In this document: positions 8,613-15,837 of the stretch, piece after piece
Position numbering within the stretch: position 1 is the first letter of the stretch
How the letters are laid out: each line of letters begins with the position of its first letter
Assembly (NCBI GenBank): GCA_028287305.1
Contig: JAQBPX010000021.1
Coordinates: forward strand, 1-64,000
From: Gemmatimonadota bacterium
GTDB taxonomy: Bacteria > Gemmatimonadota > Gemmatimonadetes > Gemmatimonadales > Gemmatimonadaceae
Reading direction: 5' to 3'
DNA: 64,000 nt
Made by a program: the position numbers and the translations under genes
The notes under the pieces: generated by a model
Seen by the model: the letters and a program-made list of their open reading frames with translations, nothing else
The model's database searches: none
What the model was told of the DNA's origin: nothing

Positions 8613-9967
8613 GGCGCGGCCTCCCCGGGAAAGAATGCGTCGTGCAGCCGCTGCATGGCGGGCTGCACGTGCTCGGCGTCCACCACCACGGTGAGGTTGA
8701 TCCCGGTGGCGCTGAGCGACACCATGTGCAGCCGGATGTCGCCGAGCGCATCGAGCGCGCGCGCCATGGTGGAGCCGCCATCCGCGAGCGCGGCTCCCAC
8801 GATCGAGACCACGCCGCGATTCCGGTCAATGGACACGTCCCCGAGCGCGCGCAGGTCGGTGACCAGCGCCTCCAGGTGCGTGGTCTCGTCCACGGTGACG
8901 CTCACAGAGATCTCGCTGGTCGCCACCACGTCCACGCTCGTGTGGTGCCGCGCGAAGGCCTGGAAGAGCGTGAGCATGAAGCCCTCGGTGAGCAGCATGC
9001 GCGGGTTGCGCACCTTCACCAGCGTGACGTCGCCCTTTCCCGCCAGCGCGGTGACCTTGCGGCGCGGCGGGTCGAAGGTGATCAGCGTGCCCGTGCCCTC
9101 GGGACGGCGCGAGTTGAGCACGTACACCGGGATTCCCTTCCGCACGGCGGGCGCGATCGTCATCGGATGCAGCACCTTGGCGCCGAACGCCGCAAGCTCC
9201 GCCGCCTCCTCGAATCCGACCACGTCGATCAATCGCGCCTGCTTCACCACGCGCGGGTCCGCGGTGAGCATGCCGTCCACGTCGGTCCAGATCTCGATGG
9301 ACTCGGCCTGCAGGGCGGCTCCCACCAGCGAGGCACTGTAGTCCGAGCCGCCGCGCCCGAGCGTGGTGGTGATGCCGCTGCCCTTGGCGCTGCCGATGAA
9401 CCCGCCGAGCACCGGAATGCGCCCCTCGCGCACATGCGGCAGCAGCAGGCGATGGCCGGCTTCCGCAATCGCGTCGGGGTCGGGCTCAGCCAGGCCGTAG
9501 GTCGCGTCGGTGATCATCACCTGCCGCGCGTCCACATGCTCCACCGGCAGCCCGTGCGCCTTGAACGCGGCCACGCAGAGCAGTGACGACAGCTGCTCGC
9601 CGAACGCCGAGATGGTGTCGAGCGAGCGGGGCGTGAGGTCGCCGAGCACCGAGAGTGCCTCGGCGAGCGCGGCGAGCTCGTCGAACATGGCGCTCATCTC
9701 CTCGCACACCTCATCGCAATCCGCGCCGAGCAGCGACTCCGCCTGCTCCATGTGGCGATCGCGGCTGTTCTCCACCGCGCGCAACGCGCCGATGAGCTGC
9801 CCGCGACTTGCCTGCTCTGCGAGGCCGATGAGCGCGTTGGTGGTGCCGGCGAGCGCCGACACGAACACGATCGGCGAACGGTCCTGGCGCGAGGCGACGA
9901 TGCCCGCGGTGCGCCGGATCGCCTCGGCATCCGCGACCGACGTGCCGCCGAACTTGAGGACGATCAC
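8609..9967 (-). CDS. lysC: Aspartate kinase
   Basis: Aspartokinase (452 residues) phosphorylates aspartate, the first step towards lysine, diaminopimelate, threonine and methionine. The N-terminal KFGGTS (5-10) and a mid-protein TTTLGRGGSDYSA nucleotide/aspartate site are clear, followed by EAAELAAFGAKVLHP. The C-terminal about 150 residues look like two ACT domains (VTLVKVRNPRM and GVVSIVGAAL segments), which usually bind lysine or threonine. It is monofunctional, with no fused homoserine dehydrogenase. Four-base overlaps with asd and dapB imply translational coupling. Confidence 0.96.
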   Translation of the reverse strand: MIVLKFGGTSVADAEAIRRTAGIVASRQDRSPIVFVSALAGTTNALIGLAEQASRGQLIGALRAVENSRDRHMEQAESLLGADCDEVCEEMSAMFDELAALAEALSVLGDLTPRSLDTISAFGEQLSSLLCVAAFKAHGLPVEHVDARQVMITDATYGLAEPDPDAIAEAGHRLLLPHVREGRIPVLGGFIGSAKGSGITTTLGRGGSDYSASLVGAALQAESIEIWTDVDGMLTADPRVVKQARLIDVVGFEEAAELAAFGAKVLHPMTIAPAVRKGIPVYVLNSRRPEGTGTLITFDPPRRKVTALAGKGDVTLVKVRNPRMLLTEGFMLTLFQAFARHHTSVDVVATSEISVSVTVDETTHLEALVTDLRALGDVSIDRNRGVVSIVGAALADGGSTMARALDALGDIRLHMVSLSATGINLTVVVDAEHVQPAMQRLHDAFFPGEAAP

Positions 9968-11034
9968 AGGCCGTTCATCATGCCGCGGGCGACCAGCAGC
10001 TCCGCGTTGAGCAGCGCCGCGCCCGCGGCGCCTCGCACCACGTTGTGGCCCATCGCCACCATCTTGAGACCGAAGAGCGCGTCCTTCCTCACGCGTCCGA
10101 CCACCACCGAATGGCCACCACCGGCGTTCACGTCGCGGCGTGGCTGTGGGCGATCTTCATCGAGCGTGACGATCACCGGATGCGCCGGCGAGCTCGGGAG
10201 CGTGCGCGCGTCCTCGGCACCGCGCCATGCGCCGAGTGCGGCGATCGCGTCTTCCGGTGACGGCTGCGTCTCGAACTCCGCGGAGATGCAGATCGTGTGG
10301 CCGTTCTCGACCGCCACGCGATTGCAGTGCGCGCTCACGCCGAAGGATGCGTCGCTGACGGCACCGTTGGAGAGCACGCCGAGCATCTTGCGCGATTCCG
10401 TCTCGAGCTTCTCCTCCTCCTCGCGAATGAAGGGAACCACGTTGCCGAGGATGTCGAGCGAGGGCACGCCGGGGTAGCCCGCGCCGGACACCGCCTGCAG
10501 CGTGGTGACGAACAGCCGCTTGAGGCGATAGCGCTCGTGCAGCGGCGCGAGGGCCAGCACGGCGACGATGGTGGAGCAGTTGCCGTTCGTGACGATCGCG
10601 CCCTTCCAGCCGCGGTTCTTCCGCTGCACCTCGATGAGGTCCAGGTGCGTGGGATTCACCTCGGCAACGACGAGGGGGACGTCGCGCTCCATTCGATAGT
10701 TCTTCGCGTTGCTCACCACGAAGCGACCGGCGCGGGCGAAGGCTGCCTCCGCTTCGCCGGCCACGGAGGAGTCGAGCGCCGAGAACACGATGGGCGCGCT
10801 CACCGCGGCGGGGTCGCATGCGAGCACCATGCGGCTCGCGATGGACTCCGGCGCGTTGCCCTCGCCGATCCAGCGCGCGGCGTCGCGATAGCGCTTGCCC
10901 GCCGAGCGTTCGGAGGCGGCGACCTCGACCAGGTCGAACCAGGGATGGTCCTGCAGCAGCCGGATGAATGCCTGGCCCACGGCACCGGTGGCACCGAGCA
11001 CTGCGACGGGGATGCGATCGCGCGGTGCGCTCAT
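9964..11034 (-). CDS. asd: Aspartate-semialdehyde dehydrogenase
   Basis: Converts aspartyl phosphate to aspartate semialdehyde (356 residues). The N-terminal GATGAVG (14-20) binds NADP. The catalytic Cys is in TNGNCST (Cys about 153), and a catalytic His is in SAHCNRV (about 236). The NGNCS and SAHCNRV forms are those of the archaeal/fungal-type enzyme rather than the E. coli type. The start is the ATG at 11034, 7 bases after dapE; the longer frame upstream overlaps dapE without similarity. It feeds DapA directly. Confidence 0.96.
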   Translation of the reverse strand: MSAPRDRIPVAVLGATGAVGQAFIRLLQDHPWFDLVEVAASERSAGKRYRDAARWIGEGNAPESIASRMVLACDPAAVSAPIVFSALDSSVAGEAEAAFARAGRFVVSNAKNYRMERDVPLVVAEVNPTHLDLIEVQRKNRGWKGAIVTNGNCSTIVAVLALAPLHERYRLKRLFVTTLQAVSGAGYPGVPSLDILGNVVPFIREEEEKLETESRKMLGVLSNGAVSDASFGVSAHCNRVAVENGHTICISAEFETQPSPEDAIAALGAWRGAEDARTLPSSPAHPVIVTLDEDRPQPRRDVNAGGGHSVVVGRVRKDALFGLKMVAMGHNVVRGAAGAALLNAELLVARGMMNGL

Positions 11035-11041
11035 TCGCGGC

Positions 11042-12037
11042 TCAGGACGCGAGGAGCGCGTGCACGATGCGCTCGTACGCGTCCACCGCGCTCCGCAGCT
11101 CGGCAACCGACACGAACTCGTCGGGCGTGTGCGCCACGTGAATCGAGCCGGGCCCGAAGAGCAATGGCGTGCCCCACTTGGAGAGCAGCGGGATGTCGGT
11201 GGTGTACGAGACCGCCTGTTCCTCGAAGCCGTCGATCGTCTTGAAGCGCTGTGCGGGGATGAAGGAACCCCACTCGAGCTCGGCGCGTCCCTTCGCCCAC
11301 TGCTCGAGCATCTTGCGCAGCGGCTTGGGATCGCCGACCAGGCGGAACATCACCTCGGCCTCACAGAGGTCGGGGACGATGTTGCCCTCGGTCCCGCCGC
11401 GAATGGTGCCGATGTTGAAGCTGGTGCTGCCGAGCACCTCGTCGCTGGGCAGGTCGAGTCCGTAGAGCGTGGGCAGCAGCGCGAGCATGGGCTCGATGGC
11501 GCTCTGGCCGAGGTGGGCATAGGCGGAGTGCGCAGAGCGCCCGCGAATGCGGACGATCACGCGCTGCGAACCCTTGGCGCCGCTGGCCAGCTTGCTCTCC
11601 GTGGGCTCGCCGTTGATGAGGAAGCGGCTGGTGGCGGGCAGGTGGTTCGCCGCGCGAGCGCCGTCGGAGCCCTTCTCCTCGCCGACCACGAAGAGCAGGT
11701 CGATGCGCTGCTCGCCGGCGGCGACCAGTCGCTCGGCGGCGACCATCATCGCGGCGGCGATTCCCTTCGCGTCGCAGGAGCCGCGGCCGAACAGGCGGTC
11801 GCGCTCGAGTCGCGGGGGGAACCAGGGCGGCACCGTGTCGAGGTGCGTGGAAAGCGTCACGCCGCCGCCGGCGCGCGAGGCCCAGACGTTGGCGCGGCCC
11901 GAGGTGACCTCCTGGAGGTGCACGTTCCAGCCGCGTGCGACGAGCCAGCGCGAAACGAAGTCGACCGCGGCGCTTTCGGCGCCGGTGGAGGACTGGAGGG
12001 CGAGGAGCTCGGCGGCGAGGGCGACGACGTCGGTCAT
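11042..12037 (-). CDS. dapE: M20 family amidohydrolase, probable succinyl-diaminopimelate desuccinylase
   Basis: Metal-dependent deacylase of the M20 family (331 residues). The metal and catalytic residues HLD (65-67), GRGSCDAKG (Asp about 89) and GEEKGSD (Glu 120-121) are in order, and GRSAHSA marks the dimerisation/lid domain. M20 enzymes include DapE, ArgE and LysK, which motifs alone do not separate. Its place at the head of an operon with dapD, dapA, dapB, lysC and asd makes DapE the best call. The ATG is 6 bases from a TATCTT hexamer, so the operon mRNA may be leaderless. Confidence 0.85.
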   Translation of the reverse strand: MTDVVALAAELLALQSSTGAESAAVDFVSRWLVARGWNVHLQEVTSGRANVWASRAGGGVTLSTHLDTVPPWFPPRLERDRLFGRGSCDAKGIAAAMMVAAERLVAAGEQRIDLLFVVGEEKGSDGARAANHLPATSRFLINGEPTESKLASGAKGSQRVIVRIRGRSAHSAYAHLGQSAIEPMLALLPTLYGLDLPSDEVLGSTSFNIGTIRGGTEGNIVPDLCEAEVMFRLVGDPKPLRKMLEQWAKGRAELEWGSFIPAQRFKTIDGFEEQAVSYTTDIPLLSKWGTPLLFGPGSIHVAHTPDEFVSVAELRSAVDAYERIVHALLAS

Positions 12038-12043
12038 GCGCAG

Positions 12044-12049
12044 AAGATA
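12044..12049 (-). promoter_or_regulatory. Putative -10 box (TATCTT) for the dapE-rpsA operon
   Basis: Minus-strand TATCTT ends 6 bases before the dapE ATG, so transcription would begin at or next to the start codon. The -35 region is weak (around 12066-12072). The same hexamer at the same distance precedes arcA. Confidence 0.5.
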
Positions 12050-12093
12050 GGCGTTTCCAGCGCGGGGTTACAGTCGCTAGTGCCATGAAGTGC

Positions 12094-12122
12094 GTTGACT
12101 TGCAGGAACAAAAACGCTAATT
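12094..12122 (+). promoter_or_regulatory. Sigma70-type promoter for the lysine-rich/Rad52-like operon
   Basis: TTGACT (12094-12099), a 17-base spacer and TAATTT (12117-12122) predict a start near 12129 and a leader of about 50 bases to the GTG at 12179. The promoter overlaps the in-frame ATG at 12095, which rules that ATG out as the start of the downstream gene. Confidence 0.75.
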
Positions 12123-12178
12123 TGCTGTACCCGAATAGACGCCGAATCCGGCACCGGGAAACACGTTCAGGAGCGGTG

Positions 12179-12526
12179 GTGGCTTCCGCGAAGAAGAAGG
12201 GACGGGCGGCCGTGCGGGGAAAGGCGAAGCCGAAGCCCCGGGCCAGGGCGAAGAAGCGGGTGAAGGTGAAGGCGAAGAAGCAGGCGAAGGTGAAGGTGAA
12301 GGCGAAAGCGCCGGCGGTCGCGATGCGGATGATCGATCTCGACCCCGTGCGGAAGTGCGGACCAGCCACCTCGGTGGAGCGGCTGATCCGGGTGGTGGAA
12401 AAGAAGGATGCGGAGGTGGTGAACCACCTCGTGTTCCTCGACCGCCACGGGTGGTACTGCGAGCACGGCCGGGGCTGTCCGGCGGTCGCGCCCGCACGCA
12501 AGCACGCCGGACGCGCTTATCGATAG
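12179..12526 (+). CDS. Lysine-rich histone-H1-like protein with a C-terminal Cys/His module
   Basis: Small basic protein (about 115 residues) that I do not assign to a named family. The start is the second of two tandem GTG codons (12176, 12179); AGGAG at 12169-12173 is 5 bases from the second. The N-terminal half is nearly all Lys, Ala, Arg, Val and Pro in KAK/KVK repeats, like histone H1 or AlgP-type tails that coat DNA. The C-terminal 60 residues are ordered and contain RKCGP, HLVFLDRHGWYCEHG and RGCPAV, giving three Cys and several His that could bind a metal or mediate contacts. The Rad52-like gene follows 23 bases later. Confidence 0.7.
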   Translation: MASAKKKGRAAVRGKAKPKPRARAKKRVKVKAKKQAKVKVKAKAPAVAMRMIDLDPVRKCGPATSVERLIRVVEKKDAEVVNHLVFLDRHGWYCEHGRGCPAVAPARKHAGRAYR

Positions 12527-12549
12527 CGCCGCCGCAGGCGGCAAGTGGA

Positions 12550-13353
12550 ATGGACACAAACGCAAAGGATGAGAGCATCATGATCGCACGACACGAACCG
12601 GCGCTCGAGCGCGCGGACCTCTGGGCGCGGCTGGCCGCGCCGGTGAATACGGACACTATTTCCTGGCGGCAGGACGGGCGCGTGATCCAGCGCGACGGCC
12701 GCTTCTACAGCCGCTTCGTCTGCTACATCGAGGCGAACACCGTTCGAGAGCGCCTCGACAGCGTGGTCCCGGGTGAGTGGGACCTCACGCTCGACCTGCT
12801 CCCCCCGTCGCCAGGCGTAGCCGATGCGGAGCAGGCCGTCTCATTCAAGGCGCGGCTGCAGGTGCTTGGTGTCACCCGTGAGGACGTCGGCACGGGCAAG
12901 GACTACAAGCAGGCCGCGACCGATGCGTTCAAGCGCGCGGGCGTGCGATTCGGCATCGGCCACGAGCTCTACGCGTACGAGCAGAACTGGGTGCCGATGG
13001 ACGGCGACGGCAAGTACGCCAAGCCACTCGAGGATCCCGCCGACGCGTACGCGCGCCGCACGGGAACTGCGGTGCGGGGCGAGTCGCGAGACGAGTCGCG
13101 TGGTGAACTGCCGAGCGCGGACGCGACGCAGTCGCTCGCCGCGGCAGATGAACCGAGCTGCCCGGAGTGTGGCGGTCGCATGTGGGATAATCGCGCTACC
13201 AAGCGGAACCCGCGCGCGCCGGACTTCAAGTGCCGGCAGCGCTCGTGCGACGGAGTGGTGTGGCCGTCGAAGGGCGCCACTACTGCATCGGCTGCAGGGC
13301 CGACTCCGGCCGAGGAGATGGACGCGGCGCTGGCGGGGGAGATTCCGTTCTGA
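12550..13353 (+). CDS. Rad52/Rad22-like single-strand annealing protein
   Basis: Predicted annealing protein of 267 residues. The segment GTGKDYKQAATDAFKRAGVR (about 114-133) followed by FGIGHELYAY matches the Rad52_Rad22 core, where lysines and the KRA helix contact single-stranded DNA. A disordered linker (about 165-200) leads to a four-cysteine zinc ribbon with Cys at about 204, 207, 228 and 233, then an acidic tail ending GEIPF. That resembles the acidic tip of SSB but is not proof of the same role. ATG 12550 is used; ATG 12580, after GGATGAGAG, is an alternative. It is likely co-transcribed with the lysine-rich gene upstream. Such proteins are often phage-derived, but no phage genes are nearby. 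Confidence 0.8.
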   Translation: MDTNAKDESIMIARHEPALERADLWARLAAPVNTDTISWRQDGRVIQRDGRFYSRFVCYIEANTVRERLDSVVPGEWDLTLDLLPPSPGVADAEQAVSFKARLQVLGVTREDVGTGKDYKQAATDAFKRAGVRFGIGHELYAYEQNWVPMDGDGKYAKPLEDPADAYARRTGTAVRGESRDESRGELPSADATQSLAAADEPSCPECGGRMWDNRATKRNPRAPDFKCRQRSCDGVVWPSKGATTASAAGPTPAEEMDAALAGEIPF

Positions 13354-13370
13354 GGCGGGCCGGCTTCGTT

Positions 13371-13680
13371 GCGCTCCACACGTAGGAGTCCGTGGGGCGT
13401 AACGAGGGTCGCTGGGGAACTACGCACGCGAATGGCCGCTGAACTGCAACGGCAGATGGCCGCGGTACTGCGACGACCACCGATCTTTTGAAACAGCACA
13501 TCAATTGCGCTCGTGCCCGACTGGTGTGCAGTTACAAAAGGGTGTTGCAGTTCTCTGCTACAAAAGGGTGTTGCAGTTCTCTGCCGTTGCAGTTTCTGCA
13601 GTCGCAGTGCAGCGGCCATTCGCGTGCGTAGTTCCCCACCAGGCCCCATTACGCCACACAACGCCCTACGTGTGGAGCGC
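13371..13680. repeat. 310-bp element with 71-bp imperfect terminal inverted repeats (MITE-like)
   Basis: Arms 13371-13441 and 13610-13680 are inverted and equal in length. The outer 16 bp and the inner 28 bp are perfect; the 27 bp between them have drifted. No transposase gene is inside. The interior holds a tandem 26-bp repeat. The element fills the gap between the Rad52-like stop (13353) and tRNA-Leu (13694). No clear target-site duplication is visible. It could be a non-autonomous mobile element or a large hairpin. Confidence 0.7.
13533..13584 (+). repeat. Two perfect tandem copies of a 26-bp unit
   Basis: 13533-13558 and 13559-13584 are identical (unit begins TACAAAAGGGTG and ends GTTCTCTGC). 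A degraded third copy of the TTGCAGTT part follows. They lie in the loop of the 310-bp inverted-repeat element. Confidence 0.9.
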
Positions 13681-13693
13681 GCATGGGCCAGAG

Positions 13694-13777
13694 TGCCGGG
13701 ACCGGGGATCGAACCCGGATGGGGTTACCCCCAAGGGATTTTAAGTCCCTCGCGTCTGCCAGTTTCGCCATCCCGGC
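13694..13777 (-). tRNA. tRNA-Leu (UAA)
   Basis: The minus strand folds as a class II tRNA of 84 nt. Acceptor arms GCCGGGA and TCCCGGC pair, the D-arm contains GCAGACGC, the anticodon loop reads ACTTAAAAT (anticodon TAA), a long variable arm is present, and the T-arm contains GGGTTCGATCCC. The discriminator is A. CCA is not encoded. Confidence 0.97.
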
Positions 13778-13813
13778 GGCAGTGCGTTGCTGTGCAGGGC
13801 GAACGTACGCAAA

Positions 13814-13849
13814 CACGAAGGGGAGCGGCAATGGCCGCTCCCCTTCGTG
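13814..13849. terminator. Strong hairpin between the two tRNA genes
   Basis: Perfect 16-bp inverted repeat (13814-13829 and 13834-13849) with a 4-base loop. It could end or process the transcript from tRNA-Gly. T-runs next to it are short on both strands, so intrinsic termination is uncertain. Confidence 0.55.
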
Positions 13850-13869
13850 CTTGCATTTTCTATCGCCAG

Positions 13870-13942
13870 AGCGGGAAACGGGACTCGAACCCGCGACCCC
13901 AACCTTGGCAAGGTTGTGCTCTACCAACTGAGCTATTCCCGC
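13870..13942 (-). tRNA. tRNA-Gly (GCC)
   Basis: A 73-nt cloverleaf on the minus strand: acceptor arms GCGGGAA and TTCCCGC, D-arm AGCTCAGTTGGTAGAGCA, anticodon stem-loop CCTTGCCAAGG (anticodon GCC) and T-arm GCGGGTTCGAGTCCCG. The discriminator is T, as usual for tRNA-Gly. CCA is not encoded. Confidence 0.97.
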
Positions 13943-13963
13943 GTGGGGCGAAATGTAGCGGGC

Positions 13964-15739
13964 CTACGGCCTCTCTCCAAGCGCATGCACGGCATACCAT
14001 GCGCTCCACGCCAGCAGCGCGGACAGCGAGGCGTCTCCCCCATTCGCAATTCCCTTCCCCTCGGCGTCCACGACCTCGGCCGCGAAGCCGCCATCGAGCG
14101 GTGCGCGGCGGAGCCACTGCAACACGTCCTGCGCTTCCGGCCCCACCAGCCGTGCGCACTGCAGCACCAGCTCGCGCGGCTCGGCGCCCAGTCCCTTCAC
14201 GGTACGGCGATAGAGCGAGTCCTGGCGGTCCACGGCGTCGTACAGCGGCAGCCACAGTGCCGACGCGTGCGGGTCATCCGGACCCGATGACGCGCCCGCC
14301 AGGTCCACCGTCGCGTTGAACGCACTGCGCCCCCCGCGCTCGGCGGCGAAGTGCCGTCGCAGCGCGGCGCGCACCGCGGCCGGATCCTCGACACCCGCCG
14401 CGGTCTCCTCGTCCAGCGTGCGGCGGAACACGTCGAGCGCCAGCGCGACCACTGCGTTGCCGTGCAGCGGATACGGTTGCGGCAGCGGCTCCCCCGCCGC
14501 ATTCACCTCAGCGGCGTAGAGCGGAACCTGCCGGTCCCGCCGCTCGACGAGGTCCTCGTGCGACAGGTAGAGCGTATCGGCCAGCGCGGGCTCCTCCACG
14601 ATCTGGTCGTCACCGGTCTCGCGGATGTAGCGGTCCGCGGCGAGCGCGAAGCTCGCGGCGCCCTCGAGGGAGAAGCCGGGCTCGAACAGCGTGCCGTCCA
14701 TGTAGTGCACGCCGCGGCCGGGGGCGTAGCCGTGCAGCTCGCAGGCGCGCAGGATCAGCTCGCGCGCGAGCGGCGCATCGGCCAGCTGCACGGCAGGCAC
14801 CACCCACGCGAGCGCCTCCCAGTCGCGCACGGTGACGCCGCGCGCGTGCCACGGCACCCGGGTGCGCACCAGGTAATAGTGCGCGTCGTCGAGCGCGCGA
14901 CCCACCGCGAAGAAGTAGGCGAAAAGCAGGTTGCGATTGATCAGGCGGTCCATCTGCTCGTTGCCGGTGACCTGCTCGAGCGACTGCAGCGCGTCGCGCG
15001 TGCCGGCGAGCAGCTCGCGCCAGCCGCGACGGCGCAGCACGGCCACCGCCGCATCAGCGCCGTCGCGCTCGGGACCCGCCGCCAGGTAGAACGCCACCTG
15101 CACCCGCTGGTTGGGCTCGATCACTACCTCACGCGTCACGGCGTAGCGCGGCGCCTCGCCCTCGGTGACCTCCAGCGTAGCCGGACCGTCGGCGCCCACC
15201 GCCAGGGACACGAGGCCCGGCAGCGCGGTGCCCTCGAGCACCACCACGTCGTTCGTGACCGAGGCGCGATGCGGGTCCTCGAACGCGCGCGGCGTGCGCA
15301 CCCGCAGCTGGCGATGGCCGAGCGTCCCCTCGAGCCCCACCTGCACGTGCAGGGCGCGATCGCCGCGCGTCTCGAGCGAGAGCGCGTACACCACGCCCGC
15401 CGAGTCCGTGTCCCGGCCGAAGGGGGCGAACACCGTCCCTCGCAGGACCACCGGGCCCACCGTGCTCGTGAAGGTCGGCAGCCACTGCAGCGCGCGCTCC
15501 CACGCCATGGGGGCCGAGGAGAGCTCGTGCTTCACGCCATCGATCACGAGCGTGGGTCGCGCGAGGGGTGCGGCCGAGCCGTGGATGAAGTCCGGCCCGC
15601 CGGCGAACTCGATCGCGGCCCGGGCGCCCCGGTGCAGCACGCCCAGCGCGTGGATGGAGCCATCCACTGGATGCACGCACGGCAGGGCAATCCAGTGATT
15701 GCCGGTGATCTGCCAGGGAACGCCGGGGAGCGGATTCAC
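13964..15739 (-). CDS. Six-hairpin glycosidase-like protein
   Basis: About 591 residues, likely cytoplasmic because no signal peptide is seen. The N-terminal third is beta-rich. From about residue 240 on there are alternating helix pairs with short Gly/Trp/Asp loops (DWEALAWVVPA, HYMDGTLFEPGF, LHGNAVVALALDVF, SALWLPLYDAVDRQD), the pattern of an (alpha/alpha)6 toroid as in glycosidase families that cut or debranch glucans. I cannot name the substrate or the catalytic acids. The GTG 15739 start is chosen because a promoter (15753-15780) lies just upstream; longer in-frame starts would overlap the divergent gene at 15838. Confidence 0.6.
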   Translation of the reverse strand: MNPLPGVPWQITGNHWIALPCVHPVDGSIHALGVLHRGARAAIEFAGGPDFIHGSAAPLARPTLVIDGVKHELSSAPMAWERALQWLPTFTSTVGPVVLRGTVFAPFGRDTDSAGVVYALSLETRGDRALHVQVGLEGTLGHRQLRVRTPRAFEDPHRASVTNDVVVLEGTALPGLVSLAVGADGPATLEVTEGEAPRYAVTREVVIEPNQRVQVAFYLAAGPERDGADAAVAVLRRRGWRELLAGTRDALQSLEQVTGNEQMDRLINRNLLFAYFFAVGRALDDAHYYLVRTRVPWHARGVTVRDWEALAWVVPAVQLADAPLARELILRACELHGYAPGRGVHYMDGTLFEPGFSLEGAASFALAADRYIRETGDDQIVEEPALADTLYLSHEDLVERRDRQVPLYAAEVNAAGEPLPQPYPLHGNAVVALALDVFRRTLDEETAAGVEDPAAVRAALRRHFAAERGGRSAFNATVDLAGASSGPDDPHASALWLPLYDAVDRQDSLYRRTVKGLGAEPRELVLQCARLVGPEAQDVLQWLRRAPLDGGFAAEVVDAEGKGIANGGDASLSALLAWSAWYAVHALGERP

Positions 15740-15752
15740 GCGTGAGGGATCG

Positions 15753-15780
15753 GAATTAGCTTTGCAGGGGGCGAGGTCAA
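15753..15780 (-). promoter_or_regulatory. Sigma70-type promoter for the glycosidase-like gene
   Basis: On the minus strand TTGACC (15775-15780), a 16-base spacer and TAATTC (15753-15758) predict transcription from about 15746. That is only about 7 bases before the GTG at 15739, leaving no room for a ribosome-binding site. Confidence 0.6.
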
Positions 15781-15837
15781 GATAACCCCGCCCGGCCGCA
15801 CTCGTCTCCACCGACACTCCAGGCTCCGCAGCCGCGC

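Noticed and set aside
7042-8829. A dapB-dapA fusion protein suggested by a long open frame
   Set aside because: Upstream of 7926 the frame runs through dapB out of register and has no family similarity; dapA begins at its own ATG overlapping the dapB stop.
12038-12090. Lysine riboswitch ahead of the lysine operon
   Set aside because: The gap to the divergent promoter is too short and the putative -10 is six bases from the dapE start.
13533-13584. CRISPR-like repeats
   Set aside because: The two 26-bp units are directly adjacent with no spacers and no cas genes are present.
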